From assembly GCF_009760925.1 (NCBI RefSeq), contig NZ_VRLV01000005.1, forward strand, positions 434,001 through 498,000: a stretch of DNA of 64,000 bases. Direction: 5' to 3'. Each line of letters starts with the position of its first letter. Position 1 is the first letter of the stretch. This document shows, piece by piece, positions 25,951-34,515 of this stretch. The notes under the pieces are model-generated. The model saw only the letters and a program-made list of their open reading frames with translations, searched no databases and was not told the origin of the DNA. The translations under genes were made by a program, and so were the position numbers. The DNA comes from Nonomuraea typhae. Its GTDB lineage: Bacteria; Actinomycetota; Actinomycetes; Streptosporangiales; Streptosporangiaceae.

Positions 25951-26852
25951 CGTTGCGGCTCGGGACTCGGCGGAGCCTGATGGCGACCACGCAGTCACAG
26001 ATGGTCGCCGACAGCTACACCCAGGCCACCGGCCGGGAGATCGAGCTGGTCGGCATCACGACCTTCGGCGACGTGACCAAGGCACACCTGGCGCAGCTCG
26101 GCGGCACCGGCGTCTTCGTCAGCGCGCTGCGCGACAAGCTGGTCGAGGGCGAGATCGACTTCGCCGTCCACTCGCTCAAGGACCTGCCGACCAAGTACGA
26201 CGAGCGCTTCACGCTGGCCGCCATCCCCGCCCGGCACGACCACCGCGACGCCCTGGTCGGCCCGCGCAAGCTGGCCGACCTGCCCCCCGGGGCCAAGGTC
26301 GGCACGGGCTCGCCCCGCCGCATCGCGATGCTGCGGGCGCTGCGGCCCGACGTTGAGTACGTCCCGATCCGCGGCAACGCCGACACCCGGATCGGCAAGG
26401 TCGTCTCCGGCCAGCTCGACGCGGTCGTGCTCGCCTCCGCCGGCCTGACCAGGATCGGCCGCGACGCGGAGATCTCGCAGATCTTCGAGGTCGAGGAGAT
26501 GCTGCCCGCGCCGGGACAGGGCGCGCTGGCGGTCGAGTGCCTGGCCGACCGGGCCGACCTGATCGAATTTCTCGGCGTGCTCGACGACCCGCGGACCCGC
26601 TCCGCGGTCGCGGCCGAGCGCGCCGTGCTGTCCGCTTTGGAGGCAGGCTGCTCCGCTCCGGTGGGTGCCTTCGCCGCCGATGACGGGCAGACTTTGAACC
26701 TGACCGCCGCCGTCGTCTCGCTCGACGGCCAGGCTGCGGTCCGCAAGTCCGCCGCCGGCCCCTCCTCGGAGGCCGATCGCCTGGGTCGCCTGCTGGCGGC
26801 CGAGATGCTCGCCGAGGGGGCCGACAGATTGATGGGGGAGCATTCCCATTGA
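25947..26852 (+). CDS. hemC: hydroxymethylbilane synthase (porphobilinogen deaminase)
   Basis: A 301-residue enzyme that joins four porphobilinogens into hydroxymethylbilane. Visible features are the N-terminal LRLGTRRSLMATTQSQ substrate-binding arginines, HSLKDLPT, and C235 in EAGCSAPVG, which carries the dipyrromethane cofactor. The length is normal. GTG at 25947 overlaps the hemA stop, and the stop overlaps the TTG start of the next gene, so translation is coupled along the operon. Confidence 0.98.
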   Translation: MTLRLGTRRSLMATTQSQMVADSYTQATGREIELVGITTFGDVTKAHLAQLGGTGVFVSALRDKLVEGEIDFAVHSLKDLPTKYDERFTLAAIPARHDHRDALVGPRKLADLPPGAKVGTGSPRRIAMLRALRPDVEYVPIRGNADTRIGKVVSGQLDAVVLASAGLTRIGRDAEISQIFEVEEMLPAPGQGALAVECLADRADLIEFLGVLDDPRTRSAVAAERAVLSALEAGCSAPVGAFAADDGQTLNLTAAVVSLDGQAAVRKSAAGPSSEADRLGRLLAAEMLAEGADRLMGEHSH

Positions 26853-28390
26853 GCGCCGATAGTCCTACCTCCGGTTTCGTGGCGTTCGTGGGCGCGGGTC
26901 CCGGTGACCCGAACCTGCTGACGCTGCGTGGCGCCGAACTGCTCGGCAAGGCCGACGCCGTGGTCCTTGACGAGGAACACTTCGGGGCGCTGCTCAAGCA
27001 CTGCCGCGAGGATGTCGAAGTGGTTGAGGGCGACTACCTTCAGCGTGCCCAGCAGGGCAGGCTGGTGGTCCGCCTGTGCGAGGGCGACCCGATGCTGTTC
27101 TCCTCGATCACCGAGGAGGTCGCCGCCTGCACCGCCGCCGAGGTGGACTTCGAGATCGTGCCAGGGGTGCCGCCCGCGACCGCGGTGCTCACCTACGCGG
27201 GCATCCCGCCGGCGGACGACGTGCCGGAGTTCCGCATCGTCGACGCGGCGCAGGAGCAGGACTGGTCCGTCCACGCCGCCTGCCCGGGCACGCTGGTGAT
27301 CTACAACGGCATCGGCGACGCGGTGGCGATCGGCAAGGCCCTCATCGCCGGCGGCAAGCCCGACACCACGCCGGTCGCGGTCAGCGGCAGCGGCACCACG
27401 ACCGAGCAGTTCACCGTGGCCACCACGCTGGGCAGGCTGCAGCCCGACCTCAAGCACGCGGGCTTCACCGAGCCCGCCCTGATCGTGGTGGGCGAGGCCG
27501 TCGGGCTGCGCGAGAAGCTGTCGTGGTTCGAGACCAAGCCGCTGTTCGGCTGGCGGGTGCTGGTGCCGCGGACCAAGGAGCAGTCCAAGGCGCTGTCGGA
27601 GCAGCTCATCTCCTACGGCGCGGTGCCGGACGAGGTGCCGACCATCTCGGTCGAGCCGCCGCGCACGCCGCAGCAGATGGACCGCGCGATCAAGGGCCTG
27701 GTCACCGGCCGCTACGAATGGGTCGCCTTCACCAGCGCCAACGCCGTCAAGGCGGTGCGGGAGAAGTTCGAGGAGTACGGCCTGGACGCGCGGGCCTTCG
27801 CCGGGCTCAAGGTGGCCGCCGTGGGCGAGGCCACCGCGCGGGCCCTGGTGGAGTTCGGCGTCAAGCCCGACCTGCTGCCCTCCGGCGAGCAGTCGTCCGA
27901 GGGCCTGGTCGCCGAGTGGCCGCCCTACGACTCGATGCTCGACCCGATCAACCGGGTGCTGCTGCCGCGGGCCGACATCTCCACCGACACGCTCGTGGCC
28001 GGGCTGACCGAGCTGGGCTGGGAGTGCGACGACGTGACCGCCTACCGGACCGTGCGCGCGGCGCCCCCGCCGCAGCCGATCCGCGAGGCGATCAAGGGCG
28101 GCGGGTTCGACGCGGTGCTGTTCACCTCGTCCTCGACCGTGCGCAACCTCGTCGGCATCGCCGGCAAGCCGCACAACGTCACCGTCATCGCGGTCATCGG
28201 CCCGCAGACGGCCAAGACGGCCGAGGAGTTCGGCCTGCGCGTGGATGTCATGGCGGACAAGCCGTCGGCCTCCGCGCTGGCCGCCGCCCTGGCCGAGTAC
28301 GGTGCTAAGCAGAGGCAGGCGGCGCTCGCCGCGGGGGACACCCCGCGCAAGCCCTCGCAGAACCGCCGCGGGGCTCGCCGCCGCAAATAG
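26849..28390 (+). CDS. hemD: CobA-like methyltransferase / uroporphyrinogen-III synthase fusion
   Basis: A 513-residue two-domain protein. Residues about 8-235 resemble uroporphyrinogen-III C-methyltransferase ([15 protein letters not shown], then [10 protein letters not shown] and [10 protein letters not shown]), and about 240-495 are HemD, which closes hydroxymethylbilane to uroporphyrinogen III ([32 protein letters not shown]). The first domain is shortened after its N-terminal loop and has YAGIPPADD where active enzymes read AYAGIPLTHR, so its methyltransferase activity is doubtful. The C-terminal tail is Lys/Arg-rich (RRGARRRK). The TTG start is supported by the overlap with hemC and a GGGGGAG ribosome binding site. 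Confidence 0.93.
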   Translation: MSADSPTSGFVAFVGAGPGDPNLLTLRGAELLGKADAVVLDEEHFGALLKHCREDVEVVEGDYLQRAQQGRLVVRLCEGDPMLFSSITEEVAACTAAEVDFEIVPGVPPATAVLTYAGIPPADDVPEFRIVDAAQEQDWSVHAACPGTLVIYNGIGDAVAIGKALIAGGKPDTTPVAVSGSGTTTEQFTVATTLGRLQPDLKHAGFTEPALIVVGEAVGLREKLSWFETKPLFGWRVLVPRTKEQSKALSEQLISYGAVPDEVPTISVEPPRTPQQMDRAIKGLVTGRYEWVAFTSANAVKAVREKFEEYGLDARAFAGLKVAAVGEATARALVEFGVKPDLLPSGEQSSEGLVAEWPPYDSMLDPINRVLLPRADISTDTLVAGLTELGWECDDVTAYRTVRAAPPPQPIREAIKGGGFDAVLFTSSSTVRNLVGIAGKPHNVTVIAVIGPQTAKTAEEFGLRVDVMADKPSASALAAALAEYGAKQRQAALAAGDTPRKPSQNRRGARRRK

Positions 28391-28404
28391 GAGATGTGCC
28401 TGTC

Positions 28405-29388
28405 ATGAGTGCTGAATTCCCCGCGGCACGCCCGCGGCGGCTTCGCCGTACCCCTGTCCTGAGACGGATGGTCGCGGGCACGCGGCTGCACCCGTCCGAG
28501 CTGATCCTTCCGGCCTTCGTGAAGGAAGGGCTCGCCGAGCCGGTCCCGGTGGCCTCGATGCCCGGGGTGTACCAGCACACCCGCGAGTCGCTGCGTAAGG
28601 CCGCCCACGAGGCCGCCGAGGCGGGCGTGGGCGGGCTGATCCTGTTCGGCATCCCGGCGGTCAAGGACGCCATCGGTTCGGCCGCCGACGACCCCGACGG
28701 GATCCTGCAGCAGGCGCTGCGCGAGGTGAACGCCGAGGTCGGCGACGCCATCGTGGTGATGGCCGACACATGCCTGGACGAGTTCACCGACCACGGCCAC
28801 TGCGGGCTGCTGACGGCCGACGGCGAGGTGGACAACGACGCCACGCTGGAGCGCTACGCCTCGATGGCGGTGGCGCAGGCCGAGGCGGGCTCCCAGATGG
28901 TCGCCCCGAGCGGGATGATGGACGGCCAGGTGGCCGCCATCCGGGCCGCGCTCGACGCCGCCGGGCACCAGAACGTCCCGATCATGGCCTACACGGCCAA
29001 GTACGCCTCGGCGTTCTACGGGCCCTTCCGCGACGCCGCCGAGTGCGCGCCGCAGTTCGGCGACCGCGCCTCCCACCAGCAGGACCCCGCGGGCTCGCTG
29101 GAGGAGGCCCTGCGCGAGGCACGGCTGGACCTCGCCGAGGGCGCCGACATCGTCATGGTGAAGCCGGCGATGTCCTACCTCGACGTCATCCGGCGCTTCC
29201 GCGACACCGTGGACGTGCCCGTGGCCGCCTACCAGGTCAGCGGCGAGTACGCGATGATCGAGGCGGCGGCGGCCAACGGCTGGATCGACCGCGAGCGGAT
29301 GATCATGGAGTCCCTGATCGGCATCCGCCGCGCCGGGGCCGACCTGATCCTCACCTACTGGGCCACCGAGGTGGCGCGGCGTCTCTAG
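28405..29388 (+). CDS. hemB: delta-aminolevulinic acid dehydratase (porphobilinogen synthase)
   Basis: A 327-residue enzyme condensing two 5-aminolevulinates to porphobilinogen. Schiff-base lysines are K199 (YTAKYASAF) and K253 (MVKPAMSY). The metal loop reads [14 protein letters not shown]: two cysteines of the zinc type remain but the middle one is Asp, so metal use may be mixed. ATG at 28405 was preferred to the in-frame GTG at 28396 because GGAG (28390-28393) is 11 nt away from the former and 2 nt from the latter. It follows hemD by 14 bp in the same operon. A hairpin just after the stop may end the transcript. Confidence 0.97.
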   Translation: MSAEFPAARPRRLRRTPVLRRMVAGTRLHPSELILPAFVKEGLAEPVPVASMPGVYQHTRESLRKAAHEAAEAGVGGLILFGIPAVKDAIGSAADDPDGILQQALREVNAEVGDAIVVMADTCLDEFTDHGHCGLLTADGEVDNDATLERYASMAVAQAEAGSQMVAPSGMMDGQVAAIRAALDAAGHQNVPIMAYTAKYASAFYGPFRDAAECAPQFGDRASHQQDPAGSLEEALREARLDLAEGADIVMVKPAMSYLDVIRRFRDTVDVPVAAYQVSGEYAMIEAAAANGWIDRERMIMESLIGIRRAGADLILTYWATEVARRL

Positions 29389-29403
29389 GCGGGGGTTTCC
29401 CGC
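29389..29403 (+). terminator. short hairpin after hemB, weak terminator candidate
   Basis: GCGGG-ggttt-CCCGC begins directly after the hemB stop codon. The stem is only 5 bp and no T-run follows, so termination is possible but unproven. Confidence 0.35.
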
Positions 29404-29523
29404 TCGCCCCTGCGACCTGTGCGTTAGAGTGCGATAACAAGTGCTGGTGTGTCCCAGGTGGTGCGTTAGGGCCCCGGGGTCAGGGACCTCCTCAGGCGCG
29501 CGGGATTTCGAACGGGAGACACC

Positions 29524-30165
29524 ATGGTCGGGGTACCACTCGCTCGGCGTACGCGGAAGCGGGCCGCCAAACTCGCGCGGCCGACCAGGATCGACGCGGT
29601 GCTGGGTTATGCCGCTCTCGGCTGGCCCAGCGTGCCGGGGGCCCACCCGCTGCGGCACGGGCCCCGCGCCTGTTCCTGTGACCGCATCGGCTGTCCCGAC
29701 CCGGGCGCGCATCCGCTCTCCCCGGCCTGGCACCTGCAGGCCACGACGGACGCCACCCAGCTCACCCGCTGGTGGCAACGCGAGCCGGACGCGAATGTGA
29801 TTCTGCCCACCGGTCGCGTGTTCGACGTCTTCGACGTACCCCTGGCCGCCGGCCTGTCCGCCCTCACGCGGATCGACGCCGCCGGCTCCCACTCAGGCCC
29901 GGTCGCCGCCAACGGCGACCGGGTTCTGTTTTATGTGGGCACGCGCGGCAACCCGGACGACGAGGACGAGTGGTGGTCCTGCCACCTGGACTGCGACCCG
30001 GCGACCATAGACGACACGCCCGGCCTGCGCTGGCACTGCCGCGACAGCTACGTCCTGGCCCCGCCCTCCACCCTGCCCACCGGCCAGCCGGTCTCCTGGC
30101 TCCGCCCGCCCGACGGCCGCCCCCTCCCCGACCCGCTCCGCCTCCTGGAGTGGCTGGCGGACTAG
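29524..30165 (+). CDS. degenerate prim-pol (DNA primase/polymerase N-terminal-like) protein
   Basis: A 213-residue protein similar to the bifunctional DNA primase/polymerase N-terminal domain family conserved near actinobacterial hem genes. Recognisable segments are AALGWPSVPGAHPLR, the PDPGAHPLSPAWHLQAT stretch, WWQREPDANVILPTG and YVLAPPSTLPTG. The metal motif, DxD in active archaeo-eukaryotic primases, reads FDVFDVP here, and the following sxH motif is not evident, so catalysis is doubtful. A CSCDRIGC cluster could bind metal. GGGAG precedes the ATG by 8 nt. The link with heme synthesis is positional only. Confidence 0.78.
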   Translation: MVGVPLARRTRKRAAKLARPTRIDAVLGYAALGWPSVPGAHPLRHGPRACSCDRIGCPDPGAHPLSPAWHLQATTDATQLTRWWQREPDANVILPTGRVFDVFDVPLAAGLSALTRIDAAGSHSGPVAANGDRVLFYVGTRGNPDDEDEWWSCHLDCDPATIDDTPGLRWHCRDSYVLAPPSTLPTGQPVSWLRPPDGRPLPDPLRLLEWLAD

Positions 30166-30173
30166 GCCCCGCA

Positions 30174-30179
30174 TAGGCT
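30174..30179 (+). promoter_or_regulatory. candidate leaderless -10 element of hemL
   Basis: TAGGCT lies 6 nt before GTG 30186 and no Shine-Dalgarno is present. The same hexamer at the same spacing precedes menG. Confidence 0.5.
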
Positions 30180-30185
30180 TGCGGC

Positions 30186-31478
30186 GTGAGCCGTACTGAC
30201 AACTCCGAGAGCCTGTTCGCCCGAGCCAAGACCATCGTGCCGGGGGGTGTGAACTCGCCCGTGCGGGCCTTCGGGGCCGTGGGGGGCACGCCGCGTTTCA
30301 TGGCCGCGGGGCAGGGGCCGTACATCACCGACGTCGACGGCAACCGTTACGTCGACCTGGTCTGCTCGTGGGGCCCGATGATCCTGGGTCACCGTCATCC
30401 GGCCGTGGTCGAGGCCGTGTCCGGGGCGCTGGCGCACGGGCTGTCGTACGGCACGGCCACGCCGGGCGAGGTCGAGCTGGCCGAGGAACTGGTCTCCCGG
30501 GTGGCGCCGGTGGAGAAGGTCCGGCTGGTGAGCTCCGGCACCGAGGCCACAATGAGCGCGGTACGGCTGGCCCGTGGCTTCACCGGGCGCTCGAAGGTGG
30601 TCAAGTTCGCCGGGTGCTATCACGGGCACGTGGACGCGCTGCTGGCGGCGGCCGGTTCCGGGGTGGTGACGTTCGGGCTGCCGGACACGCCGGGTGTCAC
30701 GGGGGCGTCGGCGGCGGACACGATCGTGCTGCCGTACAACTCGCGTGAGGCCGTGGAGCAGGCGTTCGCCGCCAACGAGATCGCGTGCGTGATCACCGAG
30801 GCGTGCCCGGCGAACATGGGCGTGGTGCCGCCCGCGCCGGGGTTCAATACGTTCCTGCGGGAGATCTGCAGCCGCAACGGCGCCCTGCTCATCGTGGACG
30901 AGGTGCTGACCGGCTTCCGGGTGTCGCGGGCCGGCTGGTACGGCCTGGATCCGGTGGACGCCGACCTGATGACGTTCGGCAAGGTCATGGGCGGCGGGTT
31001 GCCGGCGGCGGCGTTCGGCGGGCGGGCCGAGGTCATGGCGAACCTGGCGCCTGAGGGGCCGGTGTACCAAGCGGGCACGTTGTCGGGCAATCCGCTGGCC
31101 ACGGCCGCGGGGCTGGCGACGCTCAGGGCGCTCGACGACGACGCCTACGCGAAGGTGGACGCCGCCGCCGGGGCGGTCGCTCAGGCGGCGACTCAGGCGC
31201 TGGCGGCGGCGGGTGTGCCGCATCGGCTGCAGACCGCGGGCAGCCTGTTCTCGATCTTCTTCACCGAGCGCGAGGTGACGAACTTCGACGAGGCCAAGGG
31301 CCAGAACACCGCGGCCTTCACCGCGTTCTTCCACGCCATGCTGGACCAGGGCGTCTACCTGCCGCCGTCGGCCTACGAGGCGTGGTTCCTCTCGGCCTCC
31401 CACGACGAGGAGGCGCTGAGCCGGGTCGCGGACGCGCTGCCGGTCGCCGCCAAGGCCGCGGCCGCCGTGGCGGCCTGA
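30186..31478 (+). CDS. hemL: glutamate-1-semialdehyde 2,1-aminomutase
   Basis: A 430-residue PLP enzyme that converts glutamate-1-semialdehyde into 5-aminolevulinate. K266 in TFGKVMGGG binds [15 protein letters not shown] near the N-terminus, [10 protein letters not shown] and [10 protein letters not shown] are diagnostic. It completes the C5 set with hemA, hemC, hemD and hemB in this window. GTG at 30186 has TAGGCT 6 nt upstream and no Shine-Dalgarno, so hemL seems to be transcribed separately as a leaderless message. The last 106 bp overlap, antisense, the end of an EamA transporter gene. Confidence 0.97.
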   Translation: MSRTDNSESLFARAKTIVPGGVNSPVRAFGAVGGTPRFMAAGQGPYITDVDGNRYVDLVCSWGPMILGHRHPAVVEAVSGALAHGLSYGTATPGEVELAEELVSRVAPVEKVRLVSSGTEATMSAVRLARGFTGRSKVVKFAGCYHGHVDALLAAAGSGVVTFGLPDTPGVTGASAADTIVLPYNSREAVEQAFAANEIACVITEACPANMGVVPPAPGFNTFLREICSRNGALLIVDEVLTGFRVSRAGWYGLDPVDADLMTFGKVMGGGLPAAAFGGRAEVMANLAPEGPVYQAGTLSGNPLATAAGLATLRALDDDAYAKVDAAAGAVAQAATQALAAAGVPHRLQTAGSLFSIFFTEREVTNFDEAKGQNTAAFTAFFHAMLDQGVYLPPSAYEAWFLSASHDEEALSRVADALPVAAKAAAAVAA

Positions 31479-32314
31479 CGGGGGCGCAGGCCCGCGTAGA
31501 GGACGCCGCAGACGATGAGCACGGCCGCGCCCGCCTTCACCCAGGTGATGGGCTCACCGACGAACAGCGCGGCCGTGGACATCCCGAAGACGGGGATGAG
31601 CAGGGTGTAGGGGGCCACGACGGAGGCGTCGTAGCGGCGCAGCAGCCAGCCCCACACGCCGAAGCCGCCGAGCGTGGAGATGAAGGCCACGTAGCCCAGC
31701 GAGATCCAGCCTTCCAGGGGCGCGGCCAGCGAGGGCGCGCCTTCGACGAGGAAGGACAGCAGGAAGAGGGGCGGCGCCGACAGGGCGCTCACCCACACCA
31801 TGAAGCGCAGCGAGTCGGGCGGCGCGGCCTTGCGCTGCAGGATCGTGCCGACGCTCCATGAGGCGGCGGCCGCGACGCTCAGCGCGAAGGCGCCGAACGG
31901 GCCGGACATGCCGAAGTCGACGGCGACGAGGATGAGGCCGCCGAGCGCGACGGTGAGTCCCGTGATGCGGCGGCCGGTGAGCCGTTCGCCCAGCAGGGTC
32001 ACTGCGAAGACGACGGTGAAGAGCGACTGGGCCTGCAGCACCAGTGAGGCGAGGCCGGGCGGCATCCCCGCCCGCATGCCGATGAGAAGGAAGCCGAACT
32101 GACCCACTCCAACCGCGGCGGCGACGCCTGCCACCCAGCGCCACGGTACGCCTGGCCGTCCCACGAGCAGAAGCGCGGGGAAGGCGGCCAGGGCGAACCG
32201 GAGCGCCGCGTACAGCAGGGGCGGGAAGTGGCGCAGGCCCACTTCCATGACCACGAAGTTGAAGCCCCACACGGCCGCGAGGCCGACGACGAGGGCCAGA
32301 TGGCGCGGCCTCAC
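31373..32314 (-). CDS. EamA/DMT superfamily transporter (RhaT-like)
   Basis: A 313-residue protein with ten predicted membrane helices in two EamA repeats ([14 protein letters not shown] opens the first, [15 protein letters not shown] the second), typical of drug/metabolite exporters. The core ends near LYAGLRPR; about 36 further residues, Ala/Ser-rich, are encoded opposite the 3' end of hemL, a 106-bp antisense overlap. GTG at 32314 overlaps the TGA of the upstream 34-codon gene, so the two are translationally coupled. A divergent LysR gene suggests regulation from the shared 109-bp interval. Confidence 0.9.
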   Translation of the reverse strand: MRPRHLALVVGLAAVWGFNFVVMEVGLRHFPPLLYAALRFALAAFPALLLVGRPGVPWRWVAGVAAAVGVGQFGFLLIGMRAGMPPGLASLVLQAQSLFTVVFAVTLLGERLTGRRITGLTVALGGLILVAVDFGMSGPFGAFALSVAAAASWSVGTILQRKAAPPDSLRFMVWVSALSAPPLFLLSFLVEGAPSLAAPLEGWISLGYVAFISTLGGFGVWGWLLRRYDASVVAPYTLLIPVFGMSTAALFVGEPITWVKAGAAVLIVCGVLYAGLRPRQAATAAAALAATGSASATRLSASSSWEAERNHAS

Positions 32315-32415
32315 TTGGAGGCGGACTGCCGAGCGCGGATGCGCTGCTCGCGAGCCTGCTCAGCCAGCTTCTTGAGGTAGGAGATCTCGGTCTTCGGAGC
32401 CTTGTTGTTTCTCAT
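32311..32415 (-). CDS. small basic protein of 34 residues upstream of EamA transporter
   Basis: A short gene of 35 codons whose TGA overlaps the GTG start of the EamA transporter (GTGA), the same coupling seen between other genes here. The product is charged and probably helical: it starts MRNNKAPKTEISYLKKL and ends RARQSASK, with 11 Lys/Arg. A weak GAGAG lies upstream in an AT-rich leader. No family was recognised. The codon pattern and coupling support a real gene; it could be a small regulatory peptide of the transporter. Confidence 0.6.
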   Translation of the reverse strand: MRNNKAPKTEISYLKKLAEQAREQRIRARQSASK

Positions 32416-32427
32416 GCATATATTTTC

Positions 32428-32456
32428 TCTCGCTACACAATCAACCACAAGCGAGA
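32428..32456. promoter_or_regulatory. inverted repeat in the LysR/EamA divergent interval
   Basis: TCTCGC and GCGAGA form perfect 6-bp arms separated by 17 bp in an AT-rich tract between the LysR gene and the 34-codon gene. The site lies just upstream of the small gene start, a typical position for a LysR operator, although the centre lacks an obvious T-N11-A match. Confidence 0.4.
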
Positions 32457-32524
32457 CTTTCTACGCTAAACCCTTTAGAGTGGCTTACGAGACTCCGGTC
32501 ACAGTGCCAAGGAGGGCTACCGAG

Positions 32525-33439
32525 ATGTTGGATCTTAACCGGCTCAAAGCGCTGCACGCCGTCCACGTGTACGGCTCGGTCGGCGCGGCCGCCGAAGCCC
32601 TCATGGTCACGCCTTCGGCCGTCTCGCAGCAGATCGCCAAGCTGGAGCGCGAGACCGGCTCCCGCCTCATGGAACGCAACGGGCGCGGCGTGCGCCTCAC
32701 CGACGCCGCCGGGCTCCTGGCCGAGCACGCAGAGCGCATCCTGGCCCTCGTCGAGACCGCGGAGGCCGACTTCGAGGCGCTGCGCGGCGCCGTCGTCGGC
32801 CGCCTTCACGTCGGCTCCTTCCCGACAGCGGCCCGGGGCCTCATGCCGCCCGCGCTCAAGCGCCTGCGCGAGCATCATCCCGACCTGCAGATCCAGCTCA
32901 TCGAGCGAGAGCCGGAGCGCGTCGTGCGCGAGGTGGCCAGAGGCGAGCTCGACCTCGGCGTGATCCAGGACTGGCTCAACCGCCCCATGGCCATCCCCGA
33001 GGGACTGTCGAAGGCGATCCTGCTCGACGACATCGCCGACGTGATCGTGCCCGCCGACCATCAGCTCGCCGACCGCAAGGAGATCGGGCTGGCCGAGCTG
33101 AGCGGCGAGCGCTGGATCAGCTCCTCGCCGGGCACCATCTGCCACGACTGGCTGGTCTACACGCTGCGCGCCGCCGAGCTCGAACCGGAGATCACCACGA
33201 TGGCCGACGAGTACCCCACCCAGCTCGCGCTGGTCGCGGGCGGCGCCGGCTGCGCCATCGTGCCCAGGCTGGGCCGCGACTGCATGCCGGCAGGCGTGCG
33301 CGCGATCCCGATCCTGCCCCGCCAGACCCGGCGCATCTACGCCATCTGGCGCACCGACGCCGCCCGCCGTCCGGCCATCAGGGCGGCGGTCGAGGCGCTG
33401 AAGGACGCCGGCGCGGACATCAGCTCAATGCGATCGTGA
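32525..33439 (+). CDS. LysR-family transcriptional regulator
   Basis: A 304-residue LysR protein. The N-terminal HTH (about 1-62) reads LNRLKALHAVHVYGSVGAA and PSAVSQQIAKLERETGS; the effector-binding domain (about 88-300) has the two-lobed periplasmic-binding-protein pattern (GRLHVGSFPTAARGLMP). ATG at 32525 was chosen over an open frame from 32402 because GGAGGG stands 8 nt upstream and the domain begins there. It diverges from the small gene and EamA transporter, which are its likely targets, and its end overlaps a second EamA gene by 20 bp. Confidence 0.94.
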   Translation: MLDLNRLKALHAVHVYGSVGAAAEALMVTPSAVSQQIAKLERETGSRLMERNGRGVRLTDAAGLLAEHAERILALVETAEADFEALRGAVVGRLHVGSFPTAARGLMPPALKRLREHHPDLQIQLIEREPERVVREVARGELDLGVIQDWLNRPMAIPEGLSKAILLDDIADVIVPADHQLADRKEIGLAELSGERWISSSPGTICHDWLVYTLRAAELEPEITTMADEYPTQLALVAGGAGCAIVPRLGRDCMPAGVRAIPILPRQTRRIYAIWRTDAARRPAIRAAVEALKDAGADISSMRS

Positions 33440-34277
33440 CCACGCCGCCGAGGATGACCGCGGCCGCCAGCAACCGGCGGCGCAGGTCGCCCTCGGCCAG
33501 CAGCTTGCCGCCGAGCAGCACCGCGATCAGCACGCTGACCTCCCGCGTCGGCGCCACCACGCTGACCGGCGCCATCGTGAACGCGAACAGCACCAGCAGG
33601 TACGACAGCGGAATGAGCACCGCGGCGCCCAGCACGTGCCATCGGTGCGCCCGCCAGATCTGCCCGACCAGGCGCCGCCGCCCGCCCGCCAGCACCACCG
33701 GCGCCAGCGCCAGCGCCCGCCCCGCCTCACCCAGGTAGTTCAGCACCAGCGGCGCCACCGCGAACGCGCTGACCAGTTGCGCGTCCCAGATTGTGTAGCC
33801 GGCGATGAACACCCCGGTGGCCAGGCCGTACCCCAGTCCGCGCAGATCGCGGGCGGCGCCCCCGCTCATCATGAACACCCCGACCCCGACCAGGGCGATC
33901 CCCGCCACGCCCGCGGGACCCGGGTGCTCGCCGAGGAACAACACCGCCACCAGGCTCGCCAGCATCGGCCCCGTGCCCCGCGCCACCGGATAGACCGCCG
34001 ACAGATCGCCGTAGCGGTAGCCGCGCTGCAGAAGGACGAAGTACCCGAGGTGCAGCGCCGTGCTCACCGACACCAGCGCCACGTCCCGCCACCCCACGCC
34101 CGTGCCGGTGACCAGCAGGAAACCGGCGAACAAAGGGGTCCACACGGCGGTCGAGGCCAGCGCGACCAGCCAGAGAAAGGTCAGGGAGTCGGTCTTGGCG
34201 GCCTGCTTGCTCAGCAGGTTCCAGGCGGCGTGCGCGCAGGCGGCGACGAGGACGAGAACGAGGGCCAGGGGGTTCAA
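33420..34277 (-). CDS. EamA/DMT superfamily transporter
   Basis: A 285-residue membrane protein with about ten helices. The first half begins LALVLVLVAACAHAAWNLLSK, and the second EamA repeat begins near GYGLATGVFIAGYTIWD. The TTG start at 34277 is supported by GGAAGGAG 8 nt upstream; the frame remains open further upstream but shows no homology there. It is a probable exporter of small metabolites, with unknown substrate. It converges on the LysR gene with a 20-bp overlap. Confidence 0.85.
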   Translation of the reverse strand: MNPLALVLVLVAACAHAAWNLLSKQAAKTDSLTFLWLVALASTAVWTPLFAGFLLVTGTGVGWRDVALVSVSTALHLGYFVLLQRGYRYGDLSAVYPVARGTGPMLASLVAVLFLGEHPGPAGVAGIALVGVGVFMMSGGAARDLRGLGYGLATGVFIAGYTIWDAQLVSAFAVAPLVLNYLGEAGRALALAPVVLAGGRRRLVGQIWRAHRWHVLGAAVLIPLSYLLVLFAFTMAPVSVVAPTREVSVLIAVLLGGKLLAEGDLRRRLLAAAVILGGVVTIALS

Positions 34278-34499
34278 CCGCCGAGCTCCTTCCGGGTGTG
34301 CGGATAGGAGCCTCCAGGCTTTTGTCCCGTCAGCTGTGCGGCCCAGGGCCGGTGGCGCCGCTCGGACCTGTCTCCCGGCCCTGATTGTGATTCGGCAGGA
34401 CGGACCGGACATCGGAACCCTAGGCGCAGTCAAGCCGACCCTACCGCCGCCCGGTGTTTCGGACGAGGCCGGGTCGGCTATGCGGGTCATCGAAACGAT

Positions 34500-34505
34500 T
34501 AGGCT
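34500..34505 (+). promoter_or_regulatory. candidate -10 element of the histidine phosphatase gene
   Basis: TAGGCT lies 10 nt before ATG 34516; the predicted leader is only a few nt and has no Shine-Dalgarno. The hexamer is identical to those before hemL and menG. Confidence 0.4.
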
Positions 34506-34515
34506 GTGCCCCATC

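Noticed and set aside
24691-28174. Long minus-strand frames opposite hemA, hemC and hemD
   Set aside because: Products are Arg/Gly/His-rich without homology, while the plus strand encodes complete heme enzymes.
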